This document shows, piece after piece, positions 8,625-16,481 of a DNA stretch of 64,000 bases. The stretch covers positions 1,427,501 to 1,491,500 of the forward strand of contig NZ_AP027270.1 of NCBI RefSeq assembly GCF_036322705.1. The letters are read 5' to 3'. This stretch comes from Maricaulis maris (lineage in GTDB: Bacteria; Pseudomonadota; Alphaproteobacteria; Caulobacterales; Maricaulaceae). A model generated the notes under the pieces. It had not been told where the DNA came from. It did no database searches and saw only the letters and a program-made list of their open reading frames with translations. The translations under genes were made by a program, and so were the position numbers. The stretch's first letter is position 1. Every line of letters starts with the position of its first letter.

Positions 8625-9539
8625 ATGAACCCGCCACTCAACCCGCTTCCTCCCTATCTGCAGCCCGTGATCCGCGTCGTGCGGGTCATCATTGCCGCCA
8701 TCAGCCGCGCGATGGCGCGCGATGTCATGCTGTTTGCGGGCGGCGCGTCCTTTTTCGGGATGCTCGCACTGTTCCCGGCGATCGCGCTGGCGATGTCGGT
8801 CTATGGCCTCCTGTTCTCGGTCGAGGACGCCGAGCAGCAGATTGGCCGTCTGGCGGAGATCATGCCCGCCGGCGCCCAGGACTTTGTCCTGGGACAGATG
8901 GGCCGGCTCGCCGACGCCCCGATTGCAGCCCTGTCCTTCAACGGCGCCATTGCCCTGGCGATCGCCCTGTTCGCGGCCTCGCGTGGTGCCAAGGCAATCA
9001 TTGCCGGGCTCAATCACATGGCCGAGGACCGCGACATCCGCAATATCCTGCACTTCAACATCCTTGCGATGCTCAGCGTCCTGGTCGGAGGCGCGCTGCT
9101 GACTGCGGCCAATCTCGCCGTACTGCTCATCCCGGTCCTGCTGGCTCGGCTGTTTGTCATGCTGGGGCTGGATCCGCTCGACCTCGGCTTTGTGGTCAAT
9201 GAATGGACCTCGTCGGCGGCCTTCATGTTCATCGCGCTCGAGCTGCTCTATCGTGTCACCATGCGCAAACGCAGTGAAGCGGTGGGTTGGCGGGCGTCCA
9301 CGGTCGCCGCCCTGGTCGCGACGGGCTTGTGGCTCGGCTTGTCCAAGGGCTTTTCCGCCTATGTCGGCCAGGTGATCGATTTCAGCGTCTATGGCTCGCT
9401 TGGTGCCCTTGTCGTCTTCCTGCTGTGGATTTATTGGTCCGCCTATGCGGTCTTCTTCGGCGGTGCGCTGGCGATCGAGATCGACACCCGCATTCGCGCC
9501 GCGCGCGAGGCGCGTGTCGCGCTGACAGTGTCGGGCTAG
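8625..9539 (+). CDS. YihY/BrkB family inner-membrane protein
   Basis: A 304-residue integral membrane protein with about six hydrophobic segments (near 35-65, 95-118, 140-170, 185-210, 225-245 and 250-275). It has the family hallmarks of YihY/virulence factor BrkB: an early ASFFGMLALFPAIA segment, FAASRGAKAIIAGLN in the middle, and YGSLGALVVFLLWIYWSAY near the end. The family was once thought to be RNase BN, which is now known to be wrong; its real function is unresolved, with transport suggested. The cytoplasmic tail is short and arginine-rich. It is divergent from the WYL regulator gene. Confidence 0.88.
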   Translation: MNPPLNPLPPYLQPVIRVVRVIIAAISRAMARDVMLFAGGASFFGMLALFPAIALAMSVYGLLFSVEDAEQQIGRLAEIMPAGAQDFVLGQMGRLADAPIAALSFNGAIALAIALFAASRGAKAIIAGLNHMAEDRDIRNILHFNILAMLSVLVGGALLTAANLAVLLIPVLLARLFVMLGLDPLDLGFVVNEWTSSAAFMFIALELLYRVTMRKRSEAVGWRASTVAALVATGLWLGLSKGFSAYVGQVIDFSVYGSLGALVVFLLWIYWSAYAVFFGGALAIEIDTRIRAAREARVALTVSG

Positions 9540-9599
9540 CTATTTGGCGCTGTCGCGATATAAACATGAACCGAATATCAACTTCGAAACGGGGTTCGC

Positions 9600-10304
9600 A
9601 TGAAAAAGGTATTTGCCGACGCCCAGGCCGCGCTTGACGGTCTGGTCTTCGACGGGATGACGCTGATGGCCGGAGGGTTCGGCCTGTGTGGCATTCCGGA
9701 AAATTCCATCGCCGCCTTGCACAAGGCTGGCGTCAAGGACCTGACCGTGATCTCGAATAATTGCGGGGTCGACGGCTTCGGCCTCGGCGTGCTGCTGGAC
9801 GCCAAGCAGATCCGGAAAATGATCTCCTCCTACGTCGGTGAGAACAAGGAGTTCGAGCGTCAATTCCTGTCTGGTGAGCTGGAGCTGGAATTCAACCCGC
9901 AGGGCACGCTGGCCGAGCGCATCCGCGCTGGCGGCGCAGGCATTCCGGGCTTCTTCACCAAGACCGGCGTCGGCACGCTGATCGCCGAGGGCAAGGAGCA
10001 TCGCGAGTTCGACGGCGAGACCTATATCATGGAGACCGGACTGAAGGCCGACGTCTCCATCGTCAAGGCCTGGAAGGCCGACCCGCAGGGCAATCTCGTC
10101 TTCCGCAAGACTGCGCGCAATTTCAACCCGATGATGGCGACGGCCGGCAAGGTCACCGTGGCCGAGGTCGAGGAAATCGTCGAGCTGGGTGAGCTGAACC
10201 CGGACGAGATCCACACGCCGGGCATCTTCGTCCAGCGCCTGTTTGTCGGCAGTTTCGAAAAGCGCATCGAGCAACGCACCATTCGCGAAAGGGAGGTCGC
10301 ATAA
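9600..10304 (+). CDS. scoA: 3-oxoacid (succinyl-CoA:acetoacetate) CoA-transferase subunit A
   Basis: The 234-residue alpha subunit of the heteromeric class I CoA-transferase that moves CoA from succinyl-CoA to acetoacetate. This allows growth on ketone bodies or turnover of polyhydroxybutyrate-derived acetoacetate. The family signature [16 protein letters not shown] lies near residue 18, with [11 protein letters not shown] further along. It is followed by subunit B with a TAATG overlap of one base, indicating translational coupling. The start is an ATG after an AACGGGG sequence. Length matches the family. An alternative 3-oxoadipate substrate cannot be fully excluded, but the sequence resembles the SCOT pair more closely. 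Confidence 0.93.
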   Translation: MKKVFADAQAALDGLVFDGMTLMAGGFGLCGIPENSIAALHKAGVKDLTVISNNCGVDGFGLGVLLDAKQIRKMISSYVGENKEFERQFLSGELELEFNPQGTLAERIRAGGAGIPGFFTKTGVGTLIAEGKEHREFDGETYIMETGLKADVSIVKAWKADPQGNLVFRKTARNFNPMMATAGKVTVAEVEEIVELGELNPDEIHTPGIFVQRLFVGSFEKRIEQRTIREREVA

Positions 10305-10963
10305 TGGCCTGGACCCGTGATGAAATGGCGGCTCGTGCCGCCCGGGAACTGAAGGACGGTTTCTACGTCAATCTCGGCATCGGCATCCCGACGCTGGTCG
10401 CCAACCATATTGCCGAGGATATCGACGTCACCCTGCAGTCGGAAAACGGCATGCTGGGCATGGGGCCGTTCCCCTATGACGACGAGGTCGATGCCGACCT
10501 GATCAATGCCGGCAAGCAGACCATCACCGAGCTGCGCCGCACGAGCTATTTCTCCTCGGCCGACAGCTTTGCCATGATCCGCGGCGGTCATATCGATCTT
10601 TCGATCCTGGGTGCAATGGAGATCTCCGAGACCGGCGATATCGCCAACTGGATGATCCCCGGCAAGCTGGTCAAGGGCATGGGCGGCGCGATGGATCTCG
10701 TCGCCGGCGTCAAGCGGGTTGTGGTGATCATGGATCACGCCAACAAGGCCGGTGAGCCCAAGCTGCTCAAGGAATGCACCCTGCCGCTGACCGGTCAGGC
10801 CTGCGTCCACCGCATCATCACCACGCTGGGCGTGTTTGATGTGGTCGAGGATGGTCTGGAACTGATCGAGCTGGCGCCTGACGCAACGCTGGAGCTTGTC
10901 GCCGAGCAGACCGAGGCGAAGTACCGGGTTTCCGGTTCGCTGGTCCAGCACGAAGCGGCCTGA
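10304..10963 (+). CDS. scoB: 3-oxoacid (succinyl-CoA:acetoacetate) CoA-transferase subunit B
   Basis: The 219-residue beta subunit, which carries the catalytic glutamate that forms the CoA thioester. It shows the SENGMLG motif (Glu47) and the early LGIGIPTLVANH segment typical of family I CoA-transferases. It overlaps the scoA stop by one base, with GGGAGG 5 bases before its ATG. A strong terminator follows about 50 bases downstream, so scoAB appears to be a complete two-gene operon. Confidence 0.94.
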   Translation: MAWTRDEMAARAARELKDGFYVNLGIGIPTLVANHIAEDIDVTLQSENGMLGMGPFPYDDEVDADLINAGKQTITELRRTSYFSSADSFAMIRGGHIDLSILGAMEISETGDIANWMIPGKLVKGMGGAMDLVAGVKRVVVIMDHANKAGEPKLLKECTLPLTGQACVHRIITTLGVFDVVEDGLELIELAPDATLELVAEQTEAKYRVSGSLVQHEAA

Positions 10964-11013
10964 GCCTTACCCACATTGCCGGCGGGCCTCCCAGTCAGGC
11001 CTGAAATGACAGG

Positions 11014-11047
11014 AAAGGGTTGCTCCGCCTTGCGGGGCGACCCTTTT
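11014..11047. terminator. Bidirectional terminator between scoB and sdaA
   Basis: AAAGGGTTGCTCCGC pairs with GCGGGGCGACCCTTTT, including two G-T pairs, giving a stem of about 12-14 bp flanked by A and T runs. It lies between the convergent scoB and sdaA genes and can serve both. Confidence 0.8.
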
Positions 11048-11094
11048 GCATGCGGCCAGTCCCAAAACCAGGCGAGCCTGTCGGCGCGACAGAA

Positions 11095-12480
11095 TCAGCA
11101 CGCAACCACATTGACGGCCAGCCCGCCCTGGCTGGTTTCCTTGTACTTTTCCTGCATGTCGACGCCGGTCTGACGCATGGTCTCGATAACCTGGTCGAGC
11201 GAAACCTTCATGTCCGACGAGGTCGCCCGGAGCGCCAGTCGCGCGGCATCGATCGCCTTGATCGCACCGATGGCGTTGCGCTCGATGCACGGGATCTGCA
11301 CCAGGCCACCGACCGGGTCACAGGTCAGGCCGAGATTGTGCTCCATGCCGATCTCGGCGGCATCCTCGATCTGGGCGTTGTTGGCACCCATCGCGGCGGC
11401 GAGGGCGGCGGCGGCCATCGAGCAGGCGACACCGACTTCCCCCTGACAACCGGCTTCGGCGCCGGAGATGGAGGCGTTCTTCTTGTAGAGCGAGCCGATG
11501 GCGGCAGCGGTCAGGAAGAAACGCTGAAGGGCTTCCTCATCGTCCTGATCGCGATGGTATTTGTCGAAATAGCGGGCCACCGCCGGAATGATGCCGGCCG
11601 CGCCATTGGTCGGCGCTGTCACCACGCGTCCGCCGGCAGCGTTTTCCTCATTGACCGCCATCGCCCAGAGATTGATCCAGTCCATCGCCGCGAGCGGGTC
11701 CTTCTTGGGATCGACCGGCTCGGCGACCAAATCACGGTACAGCTTCGGCGCACGCCGCCTCACGTTCAGCCCGCCGGGCAGGATGCCATCCTGCTTCAGG
11801 CCCCGGTCGATACAGTCCTCCATGGCCCGCCACAGACCATCAACGCCGGCGCGAATGGTGTCCTCGGGCAGGAAGGTGCGCTCGTTTGCGAGCATGATGC
11901 GGTGGATCGAGAGGCCCTCGCGCTCGCCGATTTCCAGCAGTTCGGCGGCCGAGTTGAAGGGGAAGGGTTCGCCTTCCTTCACGTCCGCGGCCGAATTGCG
12001 TCCGGCCTCCTGTTCGTCGATGACAAAGCCGCCGCCGATGGAATACCAGATCTCCTCGCGCAGGACGTCGCCAGCCTCGTCGAGGGCCCGGAATTTCATG
12101 GCATTGGAGTGGAAGGGGAGACGGATATCGCCCCGGAAATCGAGATCGGCCCGTTCGTTGAAGGCGACCACCTGGCCATCAGTCAGCTTGAGGGTTTTCT
12201 CCTCGCGGATCCGGGCGAGACGGTCGGCGATCGTGTCCGGGTTGATCCGCGCCGGATCGCTGCCCTCCAGACCGAGGAGAACCGCCGTGTCCGTGCCATG
12301 GCCCAGCCCGGTCAGCGCGAGCGAGCCATAAAGTTCGGTCTCGATCCGCGCGACGGCCTTGCCGTTGGCCTCGGCCAGCACCCGTTCAACAAAGACCTTG
12401 GCCGCCTTCATCGGCCCCACCGTGTGGGAGCTCGACGGGCCGATACCGATCTTGAAGAGGTCGAAAACACCGAAATGCAT
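11095..12480 (-). CDS. sdaA: L-serine dehydratase (iron-sulfur, single chain)
   Basis: A 461-residue enzyme that deaminates L-serine to pyruvate and ammonia using a [4Fe-4S] cluster. The N-terminal beta domain (about 1-150) begins FDLFKIGIGPSSSHTVGPMKAA. The C-terminal alpha domain carries the cluster cysteines in SGAEAGCQGEVGVACS and CDPVGGLVQIPCIERNA. The chain ends in a cysteine (NVVAC), as the E. coli enzymes do; this tail can insert in the active site. The enzyme is fused beta-alpha, unlike the split Bacillus type. It lies 51 bases after a RAM-domain protein gene on the same strand and is probably cotranscribed with it. Confidence 0.95.
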   Translation of the reverse strand: MHFGVFDLFKIGIGPSSSHTVGPMKAAKVFVERVLAEANGKAVARIETELYGSLALTGLGHGTDTAVLLGLEGSDPARINPDTIADRLARIREEKTLKLTDGQVVAFNERADLDFRGDIRLPFHSNAMKFRALDEAGDVLREEIWYSIGGGFVIDEQEAGRNSAADVKEGEPFPFNSAAELLEIGEREGLSIHRIMLANERTFLPEDTIRAGVDGLWRAMEDCIDRGLKQDGILPGGLNVRRRAPKLYRDLVAEPVDPKKDPLAAMDWINLWAMAVNEENAAGGRVVTAPTNGAAGIIPAVARYFDKYHRDQDDEEALQRFFLTAAAIGSLYKKNASISGAEAGCQGEVGVACSMAAAALAAAMGANNAQIEDAAEIGMEHNLGLTCDPVGGLVQIPCIERNAIGAIKAIDAARLALRATSSDMKVSLDQVIETMRQTGVDMQEKYKETSQGGLAVNVVAC

Positions 12481-12531
12481 GGCAGGGGCTCTCTGGGTCT
12501 GGACGGGACGAGGCGATAAGGGCAGTACGGC

Positions 12532-12798
12532 CTAGCTGTCGCCGAGTCCCTGATCGCGGGTGAAGGCGTTGAAGCAGATGATGGTCTGCGTGTCCTTGAT
12601 CCCGGCGATGGTCTGGACCTTCTGGTTCACGAAGCGGCCGATATCGGTCTCGTCCTGAAGCGTGAAGCGGGCCAGCAGATCGAAGGCACCGGAGATCGAA
12701 TGCACCATCGGCGCCTCGTCGAGATTGTCGACGAGTTTGGCCGCCACATCATAGGTGTGGCCCAGCTCGCATTTGATGAAAACGTAGAATTGACGCAT
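12532..12798 (-). CDS. Stand-alone Lrp/AsnC ligand-binding (RAM) domain protein
   Basis: An 88-residue protein matching only the C-terminal RAM/AsnC effector domain of Lrp-type regulators (FVFIKC-like first strand, then GAFDLLARF and a final TQTIICFNAF strand). No helix-turn-helix is present upstream in the frame. The ATG at 12796-12798 has AAGGAG 7 bases upstream, which fixes the short form. Such stand-alone RAM proteins bind amino acids and assemble as octamers. The position between the tryptophan-catabolic operon and sdaA suggests a link to amino-acid sensing, but this is inference. Confidence 0.85.
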   Translation of the reverse strand: MRQFYVFIKCELGHTYDVAAKLVDNLDEAPMVHSISGAFDLLARFTLQDETDIGRFVNQKVQTIAGIKDTQTIICFNAFTRDQGLGDS

Positions 12799-12933
12799 GG
12801 CAAACTCCTTCGGATCGGCCGCTTGGCCGCGTGCGCAGCAAAGGTTGCCGAGCACAGTATCGACAAGTGATGACGGGTTGAACCGCTGGTGATCAGACCG
12901 GGCCGGCCTTCGCCAGTGCGAAGACGGTCAGGC

Positions 12934-14163
12934 TCAGGTCACAGCAGAGCGGACCGAGAAGCGCTCCTGCCGCCATTCACCGCTCTGCATGACCCCGGCG
13001 AGGGTATCCACGGCGGTCCAGACATCTTCATGGCTCACATAAAGGGGCGTGAAGCCGAAGCGCAGGATGTCCGGCGCCCGGAAATCACCGATCACGCCGC
13101 GGGCGATCAGCGCCTGCATGATGGCATAGCCGTCAGGGTGGGCGATCGAGACCTGGGAACCGCGCTCGGCCGCATTGCGGGGACTGCGCAGCTCGAACCC
13201 GTCGAGACGGGCTTCCACCAGCTCGATGAAGAGATCGCCCAGGGCCTGCGATTTGGCGCGGACATCGTCCATATCGGCTTCGAGCATGATGTCGAGCCCG
13301 ACCTCGAGTGCCGCCATGCCGAGAATGCCGGGCGTGCCGCACTGGAAGCGGTCAATCCCGGGTGCGGCTTCATAACCATCATCGAAGGCAAAGGGACGGG
13401 CATGGCCGAGCCAGCCGGACAGGACCGGGAAGATCTTGTCGTGATGGCGCTTGGCCGCAAACAGGAAGGCCGGCGCGCCGGGCCCCCCATTGAGATATTT
13501 GTAGCCGCAGCCGACCGCAAAATCGGCCTCGAAAGCATTGAGCGATACCGGCATCGCGCCGGCGCTGTGACTGAGATCCCAGATCACCGGAATACCCTTG
13601 GCGTGCGCCTTGCGGGTCAGGGCGGCCATGTCGTGCAACTGGCCCGACTTGTAGTGCGTATGGGTCAGAAGGAGGGCGGCGACATCCTCGGTCAGGGCGT
13701 CCTCTATCGCCTCGCGGGCGACCAGGGACTGCCGGATACGGCCACCGGAGAAGGCTGCAATGCCCTCCATCATATAGGCGTCAGTCGGGAAGTTGCCGGC
13801 CTCGGAGAGGATGATGGAACGCCCGGGGGAGAGTTGAATACATGCGCACAAGGCCTTGAAGATGTTCACGGATGTCGATTCACCCGCGATCACCTCATCA
13901 TCTCCGGCGCCGATCAGGCGGGCGATCTTGGCGCCGAGGCGGCCGGGCGCGTTGATCCAGTCATTGGTGTTCCAGGAGCGGATCAGGTCCTCGCCCCATT
14001 CGCGCCGGATCACATCCTCCATCCGCGCCGGCACGTCGACCGGCAGGGCACCCAGTGAATTGCCGTCCAGATAGATGACGCCGTCCGGCAGGGTGAAGCG
14101 CGCGCGGAAACCGGCCAGCGGATCAGCGGCGTCGAGCGCCCGTATGTCGGCGAGGGTTTTCAT
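12934..14163 (-). CDS. kynU: Kynureninase
   Basis: A 409-residue PLP enzyme that cleaves L-kynurenine to anthranilate and L-alanine. Family marks include the N-terminal YLDGNSLGALP segment, the ESTSVNIFKAL cofactor-phosphate region, WDLSHSAG with the PLP-binding aspartate, and the Schiff-base lysine in GCGYKYLNGGPGAP. The length is normal. Its ATG overlaps the kynB stop by 4 bases (ATGA), so the two are translationally coupled. It is the last gene of kynA-kynB-kynU. No kynurenine 3-monooxygenase is visible here, which fits the anthranilate route. Confidence 0.96.
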   Translation of the reverse strand: MKTLADIRALDAADPLAGFRARFTLPDGVIYLDGNSLGALPVDVPARMEDVIRREWGEDLIRSWNTNDWINAPGRLGAKIARLIGAGDDEVIAGESTSVNIFKALCACIQLSPGRSIILSEAGNFPTDAYMMEGIAAFSGGRIRQSLVAREAIEDALTEDVAALLLTHTHYKSGQLHDMAALTRKAHAKGIPVIWDLSHSAGAMPVSLNAFEADFAVGCGYKYLNGGPGAPAFLFAAKRHHDKIFPVLSGWLGHARPFAFDDGYEAAPGIDRFQCGTPGILGMAALEVGLDIMLEADMDDVRAKSQALGDLFIELVEARLDGFELRSPRNAAERGSQVSIAHPDGYAIMQALIARGVIGDFRAPDILRFGFTPLYVSHEDVWTAVDTLAGVMQSGEWRQERFSVRSAVT

Positions 14164-14795
14164 GGCAGCTCTCTCAGAATGGCGCGAACCGGGGCCGCGT
14201 CGGCGCCGGCGATTTTCAGGGGCAGGGCGATCAGTTCGTAGGCGCCGTCCGGGACATCATCAAGCACCAGGCCTTCGAGGATCCGCATGTCATGCCGGCG
14301 GACCGTATGATGAGCGTCGAGCGTCTTGGAGGTTTCCGGGTCGAGCGAGGCTGCATCGACGCCGATCAGGCGGCAGCCGCACGCGGCGAGACGTTCGATC
14401 GTCTCGGCCTGAATGGCCCGGAAGCCGGAGTCCCAGCGGTCATGGGGAAAGTCGGAATAGGTCCGGATCAATACCCGCTCGGCGCTACCGATCGCGGCCC
14501 AGTCAAGGTCCTCGGGGCACACGTGCGGGCCGTCACCGCGGGCGGTCACCACCACACAGCGGCCCAGATAGGGGGCCAGATCCGTCCCCGCGATATCAAG
14601 GCCGTCCGGATCGTAATGACCGGGCGCATCGGCATGGGCACCGCTATGGGTGGACAGGGTGAGGCGGGACACCTTGACCGGACACTCCGGACCAATCGAC
14701 CAGACCGCCTCGCAGGCGAACGCGGTATCTCCCGGCCAGACCGGGAGGCCGGGCCGCAGCGTTTGCGAAATGTCCCACATCCTGCGCATCGCCAT
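14160..14795 (-). CDS. kynB: Kynurenine formamidase (arylformamidase)
   Basis: A 211-residue metal-dependent cyclase-family hydrolase that converts N-formylkynurenine to kynurenine. The metal-binding motif reads HSGAHADAPGHYD (near residues 46-58), the HxGxHxDxPxH signature of the family. The start is MWDISQTLRPGLPVWPG-like, typical for KynB. It sits between kynA (4 bases away) and kynU (4-base overlap), which gives functional confirmation by context. The true start could be one of two close ATG codons; 14795 is the longer. Confidence 0.95.
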   Translation of the reverse strand: MAMRRMWDISQTLRPGLPVWPGDTAFACEAVWSIGPECPVKVSRLTLSTHSGAHADAPGHYDPDGLDIAGTDLAPYLGRCVVVTARGDGPHVCPEDLDWAAIGSAERVLIRTYSDFPHDRWDSGFRAIQAETIERLAACGCRLIGVDAASLDPETSKTLDAHHTVRRHDMRILEGLVLDDVPDGAYELIALPLKIAGADAAPVRAILRELP

Positions 14796-14799
14796 CCGC

Positions 14800-15648
14800 C
14801 TAGAGCGAGGTCCGGACGGTCCAGATCTCCGGGAAGAAACGCAGATCGAGCGCCTTGACCAGGTAGGACACGCCGCCGGTCCCGCCGGTCCCGCGGCGAT
14901 ACCCGATGATGCGCTCCACGGTCTTCATGTGATTGAATCGCCATTGCTGGAACTTGTGCTCAAGATCAACCAGCTTCTCGCCGAGTTCATAGGCTTCCCA
15001 GTGGGTCTCGCTGTCGCGATAGATCATGCGCCAGACGTCCTCGACAGCGGCGCTGGCCTCATAGGGCTCCGACCAGTCACGCTCGAGCTTGTCGGCGGGC
15101 AGGTCATAGCCCTTGCGGGCCAGCCAGCGCAGCGCCTCGTCCCACAGGCTGGGGCTTTGCAGCGCTTCATTGACCATCTTGAAGGCCGGCGGATTGCTGG
15201 CATGGACGCGGGCGAGGGCGGCGTTCTTGTTGCCGAGCCGGTATTCCAGCGTGCGATACTGGAAGGACTGGAAACCGGACGAGGCACCCAGCTTGTCGCG
15301 GAAGGCGAGATAATCGGCCGGCGTCATCGTCGCGAGCACGTCCCAGGCCTTGATCAGCTGTTCCTGGATACGGCTCACCCGGGCGAACTTTTTCAGCGCC
15401 GGGCCGGCATTGTCGGCCCGCAGATCGGCCAGTCCGCCGGCGGTCTCGTGCAGCAGCAGCTTCATCCACAATTCGGCGACGTGATGGATCACCACGAAGA
15501 GCATTTCGTCATGCTCGTCGGTCAGCGGTTTTTGTGCCGCGAGGAGCGTGTCCAGGGCGAGATAGCCGCCATAGGACATCTCGTCCTTGAAGTCCCAGTG
15601 GATATCCTCGCCGGATACATCCACACGGGACGAGAATGTCTCGCTCAT
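14800..15648 (-). CDS. kynA: Tryptophan 2,3-dioxygenase
   Basis: A 282-residue heme enzyme that opens the indole ring of L-tryptophan to N-formylkynurenine, the first step of the pathway. It shows MSYGGYLALDTLLAAQ near the start, HDEMLFVVIHHVAELWMKL in the substrate/heme region, SSGFQSFQYRTLEYRLG in the middle, and QQWRFNHMKTVERIIG followed by GTGGTGG near the C-terminus. The histidine of WRFNH is the proximal heme ligand in the family. It is the first gene of the operon, divergent from a HupE-like gene across 162 bases that should hold the promoter. Confidence 0.97.
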   Translation of the reverse strand: MSETFSSRVDVSGEDIHWDFKDEMSYGGYLALDTLLAAQKPLTDEHDEMLFVVIHHVAELWMKLLLHETAGGLADLRADNAGPALKKFARVSRIQEQLIKAWDVLATMTPADYLAFRDKLGASSGFQSFQYRTLEYRLGNKNAALARVHASNPPAFKMVNEALQSPSLWDEALRWLARKGYDLPADKLERDWSEPYEASAAVEDVWRMIYRDSETHWEAYELGEKLVDLEHKFQQWRFNHMKTVERIIGYRRGTGGTGGVSYLVKALDLRFFPEIWTVRTSL

Positions 15649-15810
15649 GCCGCAACTCCCCGTTCTCCGGCGGCGGGTCGGATCGACTCGCCAGCGCCGT
15701 CGTCGTTGCCCTGAGGTTTAGGGGTTAAGCAGCCCGACTGGCAACCGCGCGGCTCGCTTGAAGCGGGCGCGCGCCGTGCCTAGTTTGCGCTCAGACATGG
15801 GGAGAGCAGT

Positions 15811-16395
15811 ATGGAAGCCGCTGTTGAACAGACGGTCTGGGACGTGATCGCGCTCTATCTGCGCCAAGGCTATCTCCACATCCTGCCGATGGGGCTGGAT
15901 CATATCCTGTTCGTGCTGGCGCTGTTCTTTGCCTCGACCCGGCTCAAGCCGCTGATCTGGCAGATCTCCGCCTTCACCCTTGCGCATGCGCTGACCCTCG
16001 GCCTCGCGACGCTGGGTTATCTGCGTCTCGACCCCGCCATCGTCGAGCCGATCATCGCGCTCTCGATTGCGTTCGTGGCGATCGAGAACCTCGTCTTCAA
16101 GGACATGACCCGCTGGCGCCCCGCCATCGTCTTCGGCTTTGGCCTGTTCCACGGCCTCGGCTTTGCCGGCGTGCTGGCCGATTACGGTTTGCCGCAGGAC
16201 CAGATCCTGCCCTCGCTGCTCAGCTTCAATGTCGGGGTCGAGGCGGGCCAGTTGACCATTATCGGCACCTGCTGGCTGATCCTGCACCGCTTTGCCGATG
16301 CGGACTGGTATCCGTGGCTGGTCCGCCTCGCTTCGGGTGCCATCGCGCTGATGGCCCTGTGGTGGACCGTTGAGCGGGTTTTCCTTGGCGGCTAG
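15811..16395 (+). CDS. HupE/UreJ-like membrane protein
   Basis: A 194-residue hydrophobic protein with five or six membrane segments and the HupE/UreJ-type core: HILPMGLDHILFVLALFF (about 24-41), then FTLAHALTLGLA and a third histidine-rich segment FGLFHGLGFAGVL. HupE and UreJ proteins are linked to nickel entry. No hydrogenase, urease or other nickel enzyme is visible nearby, so the metal or function is open. Many related alphaproteobacterial proteins carry an N-terminal exported domain that is absent here. The ATG follows GGGGAGAG. A terminator follows. Confidence 0.82.
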   Translation: MEAAVEQTVWDVIALYLRQGYLHILPMGLDHILFVLALFFASTRLKPLIWQISAFTLAHALTLGLATLGYLRLDPAIVEPIIALSIAFVAIENLVFKDMTRWRPAIVFGFGLFHGLGFAGVLADYGLPQDQILPSLLSFNVGVEAGQLTIIGTCWLILHRFADADWYPWLVRLASGAIALMALWWTVERVFLGG

Positions 16396-16416
16396 CGACA
16401 CAGCGTTCGAAACATG

Positions 16417-16446
16417 AAAAAGGCGGCCCCGATGGAGCCGCCTTTT
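16417..16446. terminator. Bidirectional terminator between HupE-like gene and M2 peptidase gene
   Basis: A 10-bp stem AAAGGCGGC(C) / GCCGCCTTTT at 16418-16427 and 16437-16446, with A and T runs on both flanks. It lies between convergent genes. Confidence 0.85.
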
Positions 16447-16481
16447 CCGTGTCACACGCGTGTCAGTCCAGATCGAACCGA

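Noticed and set aside
11020-12519. A 499-codon plus-strand open frame opposite sdaA
   Set aside because: It is antisense to the well-identified sdaA and includes its terminator.
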